DNA from: Ecytonucleospora hepatopenaei
Lineage: Eukaryota > Microsporidia > Enterocytozoonidae
Direction of reading: 5' to 3'
NCBI GenBank assembly: GCA_026692725.1
Contig: JAPMUG010000001.1
Location: forward strand, 682,001-746,000
Length of the DNA: 64,000 bases
Shown one piece after another: positions 16,932 to 26,345 of the stretch (position 1 is the stretch's first letter; each line of letters opens with the position of its first letter). The position numbers and the translations under genes are program-made. Under the pieces are notes generated by a model, which ran no database searches, was not told the DNA's origin, and worked only from the letters and a program-made list of their open reading frames with translations.

Positions 16932-18380
16932 TTAACAATCAATACTTGGTAGATTACCAAATAATACTTTGTCTTCCAAAATTGCGCCATCTGGAATATC
17001 TATCTGTCCTCCTTCTGGACAACAAATAATCACTATCCCGCGAAGAACCACGTTTTCTCCAAAAGTAACATTTCCAGTAACTGTAAGAACATCAAGGTCT
17101 AAGATATCGGGAATGTTACCAAAAGAGAGGCTAAAGTTTTTTATTTTTTGGAAATTTTTTCCTATCAATTTTACTACTGGTAAATTGTCTTGATTTATTC
17201 TGTTTTTGTTCAAAATTAACGTTCCTTTTTTATTTTCGAACAAATTTGAACTACATAAAAATAAATCAGAACATGTTTTGACTGGTGTAAATCTAGAGCG
17301 TGGAACGAGGATTCCTGCTGTATTTTCAAAGCATTTAATTGCTGATCCTACAGCAGTTTCAAGTTGAATAATGTGCTCGCCATTTACAGATTTTGGATTG
17401 GTGATTATATCCAAATGTAAATCACCCTTGTCCAAAACATGTTTCAATGCCTTTAAGTTTATCCAGATGTTGTTGGTATTAAAAATTTTAAACTTTTTTA
17501 CTGATGTAAATTCACTTTTTTTATTTTTGGGGACCATTGCTATTTCTAACAATTTTAAAGTATCTCCATAATTAATCAACGTACCCCCCTTAATATCTGC
17601 ACGTGTTTTTTTGGTTACTTCCAAACAAAAGTCTATTTTGTTTTCGTATATAAAATCCAATATATTTACATCTATTGTAGCTGCTAAGTTATCGATGTTA
17701 GAAATGAACAAATACTCTTTACCTTGTTCTATCAACTTGTCTAAAATTCCATTTGTTTTTAACGCATTAAAAACATCTCCATGTCCTGGGGGATAAAAAG
17801 CGTGTTTTGAATCTTTTGCCTTTTCAAATGACAAAGACATAGGCAGTAGATTTTCCTCGTTTATTTTAACATATTTCGCTTGGTTAAATGTCAAAATATC
17901 AATGTCTGAATATTTTGAAATCATCTTTTCTGTACGTTCTTCCGTGTTAAAACTATTCATTAAAATCAAAGGAACCGATACCTTATGTTTTTTATTTAAG
18001 AATTTAATTTGCTTCACTATCATGTCTATAAAATTCATATCTTCTTTGATTTTTATTGCTGATTTTGGACCAGAAAGTCCCATGGTCGTTCCAAGTCCTC
18101 CATTCAACTTTAACACTGCAAGTTTACTCATTAATTTTTTTGATTTCTCTTCATCTGTAACTGTTGGTAACTCTGTCAAATAATCATATATTTTGCCTTT
18201 TGGTTGTTCAATTTTGTTCCAGTCAATAACTTTGTATCTTTCATCCAACCACCTGCTAAATAGTTTATAAAAATCATCCAATTCACTTGGATTAGGATGC
18301 GTATTTTTTAGCTTTTCTAAGTTTGCATACATTCTTTGCAATAACTTTTCTTTGCTACTTGAATTTTCTTCACTAGACAT
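16932..18380 (-). CDS. UGP1: UTP-glucose-1-phosphate uridylyltransferase
   Basis: This cytosolic enzyme makes UDP-glucose from UTP and glucose-1-phosphate, feeding trehalose, glycan and wall synthesis. Diagnostic motifs are KLNGGLGTTMGLSGPKSAI (nucleotide-binding loop), LILMNSFNTEERT, PPGHGDVFNAL, FISNIDNLAATID and a C-terminal beta-helix with NVTFGENVVLRGIVIICC. The length of 482 residues is typical. The ATG at 18380 is chosen because TTTACCCTTTT lies directly upstream; the frame continues 5 codons further only through a non-ATG codon. Confidence 0.96.
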   Translation of the reverse strand: MSSEENSSSKEKLLQRMYANLEKLKNTHPNPSELDDFYKLFSRWLDERYKVIDWNKIEQPKGKIYDYLTELPTVTDEEKSKKLMSKLAVLKLNGGLGTTMGLSGPKSAIKIKEDMNFIDMIVKQIKFLNKKHKVSVPLILMNSFNTEERTEKMISKYSDIDILTFNQAKYVKINEENLLPMSLSFEKAKDSKHAFYPPGHGDVFNALKTNGILDKLIEQGKEYLFISNIDNLAATIDVNILDFIYENKIDFCLEVTKKTRADIKGGTLINYGDTLKLLEIAMVPKNKKSEFTSVKKFKIFNTNNIWINLKALKHVLDKGDLHLDIITNPKSVNGEHIIQLETAVGSAIKCFENTAGILVPRSRFTPVKTCSDLFLCSSNLFENKKGTLILNKNRINQDNLPVVKLIGKNFQKIKNFSLSFGNIPDILDLDVLTVTGNVTFGENVVLRGIVIICCPEGGQIDIPDGAILEDKVLFGNLPSIDC

Positions 18381-18589
18381 AAAAGGGTAAATCAATTATT
18401 GATTTTAAATTAAAAAGGAGGAAAATCATTTAAAAAAGTAATATTTCTTTTTGTGTCTTGTAATTTTTGTATTTTGCACTAAAATTATCTATTTTTATGC
18501 AAATCACTTTTTTCTTACATTCTTTAAAACAAATTACAACAAATCACTGTTGTTTCATATGAACACAAAACGTTCCCTTTGAACCAGAT

Positions 18590-19477
18590 ATGTTAATTGA
18601 AAAAATTTGTGCTATTAACTTGTATTTTTTCTCTTCTGTAATAACTACACTTTTAAACAAGGAAATTGTGTACAAATATTCGTTTAACAACCAATATTTA
18701 TTGACTTTAATACAGTCATTAGTTATTTGCAGTATTATATACATCTATTCTTTATGTCAATATAAAAAATTTAAGAGCATTTTATTTTTTAAAGGTCTTA
18801 AAAATTGGATAAAAATAGGTTTTTTGCTTACAGGCATGATAATTTCAAATATGAAGGCAATTACATATTTGGACGTATCTATTTATACGCTTTATAAAAA
18901 CTGTGGTATTATTTTAACAGCTGCATTTGAGTGGATACTGTTTAAGAAAAAAATTTCAAAAATTGGATTTGTGTCGCTATTTTTTCTCTTAATTACGTCT
19001 TATACGGTAAACCTAAAAACAAAGGTCACAAATGTAAATATACAACTTCAGGGATATATTTGGATTATATTTAACATTTTAGCTACAACTGGATATGTAA
19101 TCTCAATGAAATCATTTTTAGAATTAAAGGGAACAAAAACAGAAAGTGTATTTTTTACCAATTTTTTAAGCATACCGTTGTTAGGGGGTTTGAGCGTTGC
19201 ATTAGAAAAAAATAATGTTGAAATAGGATTCTCTGTTGCTGTTTTGATTGTATTATCTGCTATTTTTGCACTTATGACTGCTTTTAGTACCGCTTGGACT
19301 TTAAAAACAATTTCAACAACAACATATTCTATGCTAGGGGCTTCTAATAAGCTTCTGTTAAGTGCATGTGCAATATTTTGGTTTAATGAAGAAAAAAACG
19401 TTATTAAGCTTTTAAGCTTATTAATAGGAATTTTATCAGGATTTGTTTATTCATATGATTCTGCCTTGCAAAAATAA
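18590..19477 (+). CDS. VRG4: GDP-mannose transporter (Vrg4/Gmt1-like)
   Basis: The 295-residue protein has ten predicted hydrophobic segments of the nucleotide-sugar transporter fold. The region KAITYLDVSIYTLYKNCGIILTA matches the Vrg4 FKN-type helix. GASNK at residues 250-254 corresponds to the GALNK GDP-mannose-binding motif, with Leu changed to Ser, and is preceded by TTTYSMLG as in Vrg4. It should bring cytosolic GDP-mannose into the Golgi lumen in exchange for GMP. A microsporidian with a protein O-mannosyltransferase (39533-41530) has a use for mannose donors, though PMTs use dolichol-phosphate-mannose. CCC lies 13 bp before the ATG. Confidence 0.88.
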   Translation: MLIEKICAINLYFFSSVITTLLNKEIVYKYSFNNQYLLTLIQSLVICSIIYIYSLCQYKKFKSILFFKGLKNWIKIGFLLTGMIISNMKAITYLDVSIYTLYKNCGIILTAAFEWILFKKKISKIGFVSLFFLLITSYTVNLKTKVTNVNIQLQGYIWIIFNILATTGYVISMKSFLELKGTKTESVFFTNFLSIPLLGGLSVALEKNNVEIGFSVAVLIVLSAIFALMTAFSTAWTLKTISTTTYSMLGASNKLLLSACAIFWFNEEKNVIKLLSLLIGILSGFVYSYDSALQK

Positions 19478-19479
19478 AT

Positions 19480-19629
19480 TTATTGATTGTCTTTTTGTAT
19501 TTCTTCAATTTTTGACATTAATGACTCTACTTTTTTAAGAATTGCCTCCATTTCATCTTGTATATCTTCTGATAATTTTGTAGTACTTTTCTTTAATTCT
19601 TCAAATGTTTCTTCTGGTGTTGCTGTCAT
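19480..19629 (-). CDS. 49-aa coiled-coil mini-protein
   Basis: A short frame on the minus strand runs from the ATG at 19629 to TAA at 19480. It is preceded by a strong AACCCTTAAATG element, which supports it as a real gene despite its size. The product (MTATPEETFEELKK... to ...IEEIQKDNQ) is a single amphipathic, heptad-like helix. It ends 2 bp from the stop of the GDP-mannose transporter and lies in tandem with another tiny coiled-coil gene 23 bp upstream. It could be a small subunit of a complex (DASH, prefoldin-like or tethering), but nothing decides this. Confidence 0.6.
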   Translation of the reverse strand: MTATPEETFEELKKSTTKLSEDIQDEMEAILKKVESLMSKIEEIQKDNQ

Positions 19630-19652
19630 TTAAGGGTTAAATAAAAATATTT

Positions 19653-19835
19653 TTATGAATTTTTTGTGTTCACTGTTTGTTCAGCTTCTTTTGTTTCTTC
19701 TGCTGTAATTTTAGCTTCTAAGTTTTCAATTGAAGTTTTTATTTGTCTAAAAGAATTATCTAACTCATCAACTTTTGCAATAACATTTCTTATCATTTTT
19801 TCAAAATCATCAATTTCGTTTTCTGTATTATCCAT
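19653..19835 (-). CDS. 60-aa coiled-coil mini-protein
   Basis: It starts at the ATG at 19835 (MDNTENEIDDFEKMI) behind an AGCCCTAATACC element; the open frame upstream of that lacks a supported start. It is a single charged amphipathic helix over residues ~5-42 with a polar tail rich in Glu, Thr and Lys. The heptad spacing (V-DELDNSF-QIKTSIENLEAKI) recalls small trimeric helices such as HSBP1, or small DASH subunits, but this is a shape resemblance only. It sits in tandem with the 49-codon gene at 19480-19629. Confidence 0.6.
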   Translation of the reverse strand: MDNTENEIDDFEKMIRNVIAKVDELDNSFRQIKTSIENLEAKITAEETKEAEQTVNTKNS

Positions 19836-19901
19836 GGTATTAGGGCTAAAATATTTCTTAAAAAACAAAATTTAAATTTTCCCTCCAAAATTATAATTTT
19901 A

Positions 19902-20153
19902 TTAAAACTTGATATTTTCAATTCCCTTGCAAATATCCTCAAAGTCTGTGTTTTTCTCTTTAATCTTATGCTGCTTGTCATTTGTATTTGCATTAAAATT
20001 GAGCTGTTTTAGAAAAATAGACAGTTTATTGTTACTTTTGAGTAATATTTTTTTAATTGGAGTATTAGCATTCCGTGTGCTCGGACTATTATATATTTTA
20101 TCTTGTTTCATTTTGTCAGGGTTTAATTTTTGTATAAATATTGTATTTTTCAT
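19902..20153 (-). CDS. small basic hypothetical protein, 83 aa
   Basis: An Asn/Lys/Ile-rich, probably disordered protein (MKNTIFIQKLNPDK...). I take the ATG at 20153, which has TTGGGTTTTAC upstream. A second in-frame ATG at 20189 would add 12 residues. The segment NSPSTRNANTPIKK is a candidate phosphorylation patch with S-P and T-P sites. It has no domain I recognise and may be a short regulatory or nuclear protein. Confidence 0.45.
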   Translation of the reverse strand: MKNTIFIQKLNPDKMKQDKIYNSPSTRNANTPIKKILLKSNNKLSIFLKQLNFNANTNDKQHKIKEKNTDFEDICKGIENIKF

Positions 20154-20476
20154 GTAAAACCCAATATTTTCCTTTAAAATATTGTGCATTTGTGTTTAAT
20201 ACATAAAAATATTTGATTGTACAATGTAAAAGACAAAAAAATTAAATACAATTGAGTATATATTAAAAAATAAATGTACTAGCTAACATGTTGTAAAATT
20301 TTTAATTTTTTAAAAACTTTAATTTTACAAAAATATACTATTATCATACTATATCATTTATAAAGATTTGCATTATTTGTAAAGATGTTAGTTTAATTTG
20401 TTTTTAATAATATCAGGTATTTTTAACTCAATGTTTTATATTTAAAACAAAATATTTTTAGTAAATAACCCATAAA
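20154..20476. other. intergenic, no feature seen
   Basis: About 320 bp of AT-rich sequence between the small basic gene and the first ABC transporter. I see no tRNA fold, no repeat and no frame longer than a few tens of codons. AACCCATAAA directly before 20477 is the start element of the ABC gene. Confidence 0.6.
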
Positions 20477-22195
20477 ATGAAATTTATAGATTTTAAAAAA
20501 CTTAATTTATATTTTAAAAATTATTTATGTGCACATAAGTGGATAAGAGTTTTACTAATACCAGCCTTGTTAGTACTTGGATTAGCGAATTATTTAGAAT
20601 TGCAGTCTAGTAAAAAAATAACAGCATTTGCCAAAAATATAAGTACTGAAGCATCAACACTTACATTGATAACACTCTTTATTTTGTTTTATAATATTTT
20701 AAAGATGTTTTTTGACTTTTTTACTTCTTATATGGTATCCTATATTGTAAGGAAGGCATACGCTGATTTTTTTGGTGAATTTTTGCAAATTAAGCACTGT
20801 GAATTCTTTAAACATGGAATTGGTGAAAAACACTATAACGTAAGAAGAAGGGCAGTGGCTGTTAGCATGTTTTTTACAACATTTTTTGTTAATTTTATTC
20901 TTAATTTTATGTTTTTTTGTTTTGCAGTTGGGAACATTTGTGTTTATATTCAAATGTTGAGTGCTTTAAAGCTTTTTTTGATTTTGACAATGTTTATCAT
21001 TTGTGTAATATCGATCCAATATTTTCGTTCAATTATAAGAAGAAAAGCAAATGTTGGTTTCGAAAAAGGAACAAAAAAACTTTACGACATGCTTTTTAAT
21101 TATGAAAGAATCGTTGCATACAACAATCATAATATAGAAAGCAACAAATACTTTGAAGCTTTAGATGATCAATGCAAATATAATCAATTTTTTTGGGTAT
21201 CTTTTGAGTTTGGCAATTTACTTACTGAATTTCTGTTTGCTTTGCTGGGTGTTTTTATTTTTAGTGAATTGCATAAAACAAAAAATATTTCTGATGATAA
21301 AGCAATAGAATTGGCAGCAATAGTCTCAACATTGATTAAAAAGTTGAGTGAAAAGCTAACCACAATGACTAGATTGATTTCAACCTTAGTCACCAACTAT
21401 ACAAACTTTACACAATCTATTATTGAAAATGCAGAATATGAAAAAACAGCAGGAGGTGTTTCTATAAAAACATTTGATGAAAGCATAACTGTAAGTGATT
21501 TGGAATTTAAATATGGTGAAAAAATAATTTTTACAGATGTTAGTTGTAAAATACAAAAAGGGGAGAAAATAGCAATTGTTGGCCCAAATGGTGTAGGAAA
21601 ATCAACATTTTTAAAGATGTTTTTAAAGTTTTATGACTTTGAAGGAAGTATTGAAATAGATGGGTGGGATTTTTTAACCATGGATTGTGTCCAAACAAGA
21701 AAATTCTTTTCTTATATTCCACAAGACACGCAATTGTTTGACAAAAGTATTTTAGAAAATTTAAAATCTGGTAATGAACAGATTAATTCAGAAGAAATAA
21801 TTGCACTTTGTGATAAATTTAATTATCATACATTATTTAAAAAATTAGGTTATGACAAAAAAGTAGGTTCTCGTGGCAAAAATTTAAGTGGAGGGGAAAA
21901 ACAAAAAATAGCATTCATGCGTGCAGTTATTAGAAATTCACCGGTTATTTTGATGGACGAACCAACTGCAAATCTAGATGTTAATTCAGAAGAAGAGTTT
22001 ATTAAAAATATCGTGAAACACTTAAAAACAAAAACAGTTCTGATGATTGTACACAATTTACAAACTTTACATTTTTTTGACAAAATATATTTTTTTAACA
22101 ATAAAACGTTGTTTGACACAGGTTCATTTGATGATGTTTATAAAAGAAACAAAACATTTAGAAATTTTTATACGCTATCGCAAAATGACAAATAA
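20477..22195 (+). CDS. ATM1-type ABC half-transporter, catalytically complete
   Basis: This 572-residue half-transporter has an N-terminal membrane domain (about six helices, residues ~20-310) and a C-terminal nucleotide-binding domain. The intracellular-loop motif NYERIVAYNN matches the NYE...N element of the mitochondrial ATM1/ABCB7 group, which exports a sulphur/glutathione compound needed for cytosolic Fe-S assembly. All ATPase motifs are present: Walker A GPNGVGKST from residue 369, signature LSGGE from 470, Walker B LMDEP with catalytic Glu495, and H-loop His526. There is no obvious targeting presequence, as is usual for mitosomal proteins. AACCC lies 8 bp before the ATG. It is followed 171 bp later by a diverged paralogue that lacks the catalytic residues, so a heterodimer is plausible. 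Confidence 0.85.
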   Translation: MKFIDFKKLNLYFKNYLCAHKWIRVLLIPALLVLGLANYLELQSSKKITAFAKNISTEASTLTLITLFILFYNILKMFFDFFTSYMVSYIVRKAYADFFGEFLQIKHCEFFKHGIGEKHYNVRRRAVAVSMFFTTFFVNFILNFMFFCFAVGNICVYIQMLSALKLFLILTMFIICVISIQYFRSIIRRKANVGFEKGTKKLYDMLFNYERIVAYNNHNIESNKYFEALDDQCKYNQFFWVSFEFGNLLTEFLFALLGVFIFSELHKTKNISDDKAIELAAIVSTLIKKLSEKLTTMTRLISTLVTNYTNFTQSIIENAEYEKTAGGVSIKTFDESITVSDLEFKYGEKIIFTDVSCKIQKGEKIAIVGPNGVGKSTFLKMFLKFYDFEGSIEIDGWDFLTMDCVQTRKFFSYIPQDTQLFDKSILENLKSGNEQINSEEIIALCDKFNYHTLFKKLGYDKKVGSRGKNLSGGEKQKIAFMRAVIRNSPVILMDEPTANLDVNSEEEFIKNIVKHLKTKTVLMIVHNLQTLHFFDKIYFFNNKTLFDTGSFDDVYKRNKTFRNFYTLSQNDK

Positions 22196-22366
22196 ACTAT
22201 TTATTTTTACTTTGTTTGTCTAATATTTTTAATAAACAAAACAACTTTTTGTTTGTAAATAAATAGATAGAAATTGATGTAAAATTAAAAGTTTAAAACA
22301 TCTTATTAACTTGTTTAATACTAAGTGTTCTCCTTAAAAATATTTTTTGTAAATAACATTCCCTTT

Positions 22367-24067
22367 ATGTTCAAACAATACATTAAACAAGGAAGTGATT
22401 TAAAAAGCATTATATTCTCTATAAAAAATGCCAAATTTATAATACCTTCGATTATTGTTGGAACAATTTTAGTTTCTTTTTTAAACCTTCTCACATTAAA
22501 TCAGGAGGTAAAAGCAAACAACAATGAATTAGGAGTAATAGAATTGGCAATTTACATATCCATCAAATTGTTTTGTGCAACAATGACATATGTGTGTGGT
22601 GTCTTTTCCATGGGTTTGGTTTCAAGAGCACGACAAAATGCAAAAATATTGTTTTTCACAGAATATATCAAACTAAATTTTGTAAGATTTTATGAGCTGG
22701 GAATAGGATCAATAAGTTGCGCAATAAACCGCCGTTCTAATGCGTTGACAAAGTTTTTACAAATTTTATTTATGCGCTTTATTATAAATGCAGTGTGTTT
22801 ATGTGTTATTTTGTATAAATTTGCAATATACATTTCACTTAGCACAATAATCAAGGCACTGAGTATTCTTGCTATATTTTTTGTTTTTATTTCAATCATA
22901 CAGTACAATCGTGCACGGTTAAGAACCAAAATTAATACAGAAGTGGAAAAAACAAACAGAAAAATAATGGATATTCTGATTAATTACGAGAGAATAAAAG
23001 CATATAACAATCAAAAGATAGAGACAAAAAAATTATACGATACAATGGAAGACATGGTATTTTATAACGGCATATTTGATACATTATATGATTTTCTGTC
23101 ATATTTAACCACCATTGCATTTTTATTATCCACCTGTACAATTTATTACTGTTTGAATTATAATGAAAAAATTGAAAAAACACAATTACAAGAAATATTC
23201 TTTGTAGCAATGCGATTAAACGCAACTTTATATGCCATTTTACAGGATTTAAATCGTGTATACACAAGCTATTACGATTTTCAATCTACTGATAATATAT
23301 CCGCGATTGAAGATGAAACTAAGAAAAATGAATTGTGTTTCCATTTGCATAAACATGTAGATAAAATTGAGGTTATAAATTTAAATGTTGTTTTTGATGA
23401 TGTAAAGGCAATAAAAAATGTAAATTGTGTTATAGAAAAAGGAGATAAAATAGCAATTTGCGGTCCAAGCTCATCAGGAAAAAGTGTGTTTTTAAAATCA
23501 ATTTTAGGGGTATATGGATATAAAGGTGCAATAATTTTTGACGGATACGAACAAAAACAAATTTCACAAAAATCATTAGTATCACAAATTGCATATATCC
23601 CTCAAGATGTTGTTTTGTTTGACAAAACTATAATGGAAAATTTAAAACTAGGTAATGAATCAATGGACGATGAAAAAGTTTTGGCTTTTTGTGAAATTTT
23701 TAGACTGCACAATACTTTTAAAAATCTTGGATATAACAAGAAAGTAGGTTCTTTAGGAAAAAATTTAAGCGGTGGACAAAGACAAAAAGTTATCTTTATG
23801 CGTACAATTTTAAAGCAAGCACCTGTTCTGTTGATGGATCAAGCAATGTCAGCTCTCGACATACAAACAGAAAGATTTTTTATAGAAACAATGAAAAGCT
23901 TTTGTAAAAATTCTACGATTTTATTTGTAACAAAAAACACAAAAGCACTAGGTGTTTTTGACAAAATATTCTTTTTTGACGAAGGGAATTTAGCAGGGAC
24001 TGGAAACCTCAAGTTTTTGCTCAACAACAATGAAAAATTTGCAAAATTTTATTATACTACAGACTGA
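22367..24067 (+). CDS. ATM1-type ABC half-transporter with degenerate ATPase site
   Basis: A 566-residue paralogue of the preceding gene with the same layout and the same loop motif (NYERIKAYNN). Its Walker A is normal (GPSSSGKS from residue 366) and its signature is LSGGQ. The Walker B catalytic glutamate is Gln492 (LLMDQAMSALD), and the H-loop histidine is Lys523 (FVTKNT). In known heterodimeric ABC exporters exactly these changes define the degenerate partner. Its intact signature can complete the ATP site whose Walker motifs come from the 20477 protein. I chose the ATG at 22367 because ATTCCCTTT precedes it; the frame is open further up without an ATG. The membrane domain spans residues ~30-300. 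Confidence 0.85.
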   Translation: MFKQYIKQGSDLKSIIFSIKNAKFIIPSIIVGTILVSFLNLLTLNQEVKANNNELGVIELAIYISIKLFCATMTYVCGVFSMGLVSRARQNAKILFFTEYIKLNFVRFYELGIGSISCAINRRSNALTKFLQILFMRFIINAVCLCVILYKFAIYISLSTIIKALSILAIFFVFISIIQYNRARLRTKINTEVEKTNRKIMDILINYERIKAYNNQKIETKKLYDTMEDMVFYNGIFDTLYDFLSYLTTIAFLLSTCTIYYCLNYNEKIEKTQLQEIFFVAMRLNATLYAILQDLNRVYTSYYDFQSTDNISAIEDETKKNELCFHLHKHVDKIEVINLNVVFDDVKAIKNVNCVIEKGDKIAICGPSSSGKSVFLKSILGVYGYKGAIIFDGYEQKQISQKSLVSQIAYIPQDVVLFDKTIMENLKLGNESMDDEKVLAFCEIFRLHNTFKNLGYNKKVGSLGKNLSGGQRQKVIFMRTILKQAPVLLMDQAMSALDIQTERFFIETMKSFCKNSTILFVTKNTKALGVFDKIFFFDEGNLAGTGNLKFLLNNNEKFAKFYYTTD

Positions 24068-24088
24068 GACTAATAAATAATATTCATT

Positions 24089-25060
24089 TTATGTTTTTAT
24101 TTTCTTGACTTTGTTGTTTATTTTAGCAAAATACGTTATTTTTTGAGTTTCAAATAAACCTGATCCAAATGATTTATAATCTTCTAAAAGAAAAAATACA
24201 CTCAGTACAGTTTCACTTAGTATAACCATGACAAACTTTATGTTAAGTGAAATTCTTTTAAAAACATATAAATCCTTTGTTTTTAAAACAAAAGTTTGTT
24301 GAACTACTATTATAATAGTGCTCGTTAGCAATAATACCTTTATCAACATCAAAAACAAACATAAAATACGTCTCCCTTTATGCTCACAATATATATGGTC
24401 TTTTTTGACCTTGACTTTGGTAAAAACAAGAGATTCACCTATTAGTGTCAGTAATAAAACAATGCCTCCTACTATCACTAAATAATATGATGAAAATCCA
24501 AAAGATGCATTAAAAGCGAAAAAATACACAGAAAACACAATATTGGTAATTGGTAGGGTATATAAGGCTTTTCTGACTAAAAACGCGTATTTTAAGTTAT
24601 AATTAGATGTTGCATTTGTAATTTCGTATGACAGTTTATTGGAAATATATGCAAAATTAAACAGAGAAAAACATACGTCAAAAACGGTAACCCCTAACAA
24701 AAAACTTGACAATATTGTATACTCAAATGCAGGCGAAATAAAAATCAATTCTTCTGAAAAATAGTATATCATGTATATGTTCAAAAGTATGCCATGAAAT
24801 GTAAATGCTGAATTTCTTAAGAAAACTCCCTGCATCATCTGACCGTAGCAAAGTGCATTTAAAAGCAGTGCATAAAAAACATTACCTATAAAAAAAGATA
24901 TAGGTGGATCATATTTTTTACCTAATAAAATTGTAAATGATAGCAAAACAACACGAAGATAATAACATGCTTTGCTAATTGGTATGGCTTTATATTTTGG
25001 TCGTAAGATTGACTTTCTTGTTTTACAAAAATTATTTACAAAAATATCTTCAGGCAACAT
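24089..25060 (-). CDS. polytopic membrane protein, paralogue of 11432-12352
   Basis: A 323-residue protein with about eight hydrophobic segments, beginning near residue 30 after a basic N-terminus. Near the C-terminus it has FLLEDYKSFGSGLFE, which parallels DYKYFNSGLKD in the 11432 protein. Mid-protein, TSNYNLKYAFLVRKALYTL parallels GSNINVFYAYKYKQQLFVL. I therefore read the two as paralogues, possibly related to fungal UPF0658 membrane proteins. The function is unknown. It is convergent with the second ABC transporter, with 21 bp between stop codons. ACC occurs just before the ATG at 25060. Confidence 0.65.
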   Translation of the reverse strand: MLPEDIFVNNFCKTRKSILRPKYKAIPISKACYYLRVVLLSFTILLGKKYDPPISFFIGNVFYALLLNALCYGQMMQGVFLRNSAFTFHGILLNIYMIYYFSEELIFISPAFEYTILSSFLLGVTVFDVCFSLFNFAYISNKLSYEITNATSNYNLKYAFLVRKALYTLPITNIVFSVYFFAFNASFGFSSYYLVIVGGIVLLLTLIGESLVFTKVKVKKDHIYCEHKGRRILCLFLMLIKVLLLTSTIIIVVQQTFVLKTKDLYVFKRISLNIKFVMVILSETVLSVFFLLEDYKSFGSGLFETQKITYFAKINNKVKKIKT

Positions 25061-25094
25061 AAAGGTAAAATAAAAAAATGTTTTTTATTGCCAG

Positions 25095-25150
25095 AAATAT
25101 ATCATAACAAATATATTATAACAATAAAATTAAAAATATATCATAACAAA
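25095..25150 (+). repeat. short direct repeat in an AT-rich promoter spacer
   Basis: The 16-mer AAATATATCATAACAA occurs at about 25095 and again at about 25135, with a partial copy (ATATTATAACAA) between. All lie in the 256-bp spacer between two divergent genes (25060 and 25317). It could be a factor-binding site or simply low-complexity sequence. Confidence 0.4.
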
Positions 25151-25316
25151 AACAAAATATAATTAAAATTGACGTTAAATATTAAAAAGATGCCTAAATT
25201 TTACCTTTTTTATATTATTTAAAATTTATTGTTTAAAGACTGTAAATGATACAGTGTTGTAAATTATTAATTTTTTTGATTATTCTAACAAAAGATTTTT
25301 TTATATACCCCACGGA

Positions 25317-26336
25317 ATGCAAATAAATAAAGAAATTTTTTTGAATTTAAGTGAAGAAAAGCAGCAATTTATTGAGCATGCCTTTTTAGAAGTAAAGGAA
25401 GGAAATATAACTGTTGATCAGTTTATTGAAGGATGTGCACAAAACTTAACGGATTATGAATATTCAAACCTTTTCATCCAAACATATCCCCAACAGAATG
25501 TAAATAAATCTAATGATGTAGAGTCGCAAGAAGAAGTAAACGATGCAAGTTTTAGACATTCTGCTTATAGAAAAATGGAAACACCTGAAGAAAATGTGCA
25601 TGAAATTAATGCTAAAAAACAACAGAAAAATGAAGATAATATTGACGATATAATGCAATACACACATATAAATTTAAAAGAAGAAGCAGAAAATATCATA
25701 AAAGAACTATGCTTTACATATAATGACAATATTTCCATCATTAACAATCAAGTAGGAACATGCTCATTTGATGCATTATTTAACTTAAAAATGTTTAGCA
25801 AGTATATAAACAGTTGTTGTGCGAACAGACAAATTAAGATAACAGAAGATGGTGTAAGTGTAATTTTTTTGGCATTATATAGAAAAATATGGGATTTTGT
25901 TGAAAAATTGGATCAGGCAAGCAAAATAAGAACAGAAACTGAAATGAGCGACTATAACTTTAGTGTTTTGAATGAGCATAGCAAGCAAATGTGGTTTTTA
26001 AATGAAATTGAAAAGGCAAAATATGACAAATTAAATATGCACACAGAAAAAGAAAGAAAAAAGAAAAATGTACAAGAGAGAGAAGATTTGATTATTAAAA
26101 AAAGACAATCTAACAGTGTTGCAATGGCTGCAATGGGCGTTAAACAAAAGAGTTGGATGGGAAATGTTGACAAAATTGACGATTTTATCAAATTTGATTC
26201 CATATACACTCCTTTTGACGAAAATATTTTTAATAAGGGAAGGATTATAAACAAAAAAGACTTTTTGTTTGTTTTAGAAAGAGATAAAAGATACAACAAA
26301 TCATTATTTTTAGTTTTACAATATTACAACAATTAA
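25317..26336 (+). CDS. TAF4: TFIID subunit TAF4
   Basis: This 339-residue nuclear protein carries both TAF4 hallmarks. Residues ~8-55 (FLNLSEEKQQFIEHAFLEV to NLTDYEYSNLF) form an RST domain, the protein-interaction module named after RCD1, SRO and TAF4. Residues ~170-290 form the conserved C-terminal part. GVSVIFLALYRKIWDFVEKL leads into SDYNFSVLNEHSKQMWFLNEIEKAK, a Lys/Glu helix, and then NSVAMAAMGVKQKSW, matching the TAF4 N-x-x-ALAAIG-x-x-K segment. TAF4 pairs with TAF12 through a histone-like fold and scaffolds TFIID. Metazoan TAF4 exceeds 1000 residues and yeast TAF4 is about 390. CCCC lies a few bases before the ATG. Confidence 0.8.
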   Translation: MQINKEIFLNLSEEKQQFIEHAFLEVKEGNITVDQFIEGCAQNLTDYEYSNLFIQTYPQQNVNKSNDVESQEEVNDASFRHSAYRKMETPEENVHEINAKKQQKNEDNIDDIMQYTHINLKEEAENIIKELCFTYNDNISIINNQVGTCSFDALFNLKMFSKYINSCCANRQIKITEDGVSVIFLALYRKIWDFVEKLDQASKIRTETEMSDYNFSVLNEHSKQMWFLNEIEKAKYDKLNMHTEKERKKKNVQEREDLIIKKRQSNSVAMAAMGVKQKSWMGNVDKIDDFIKFDSIYTPFDENIFNKGRIINKKDFLFVLERDKRYNKSLFLVLQYYNN

Positions 26337-26345
26337 ATTTATTAT

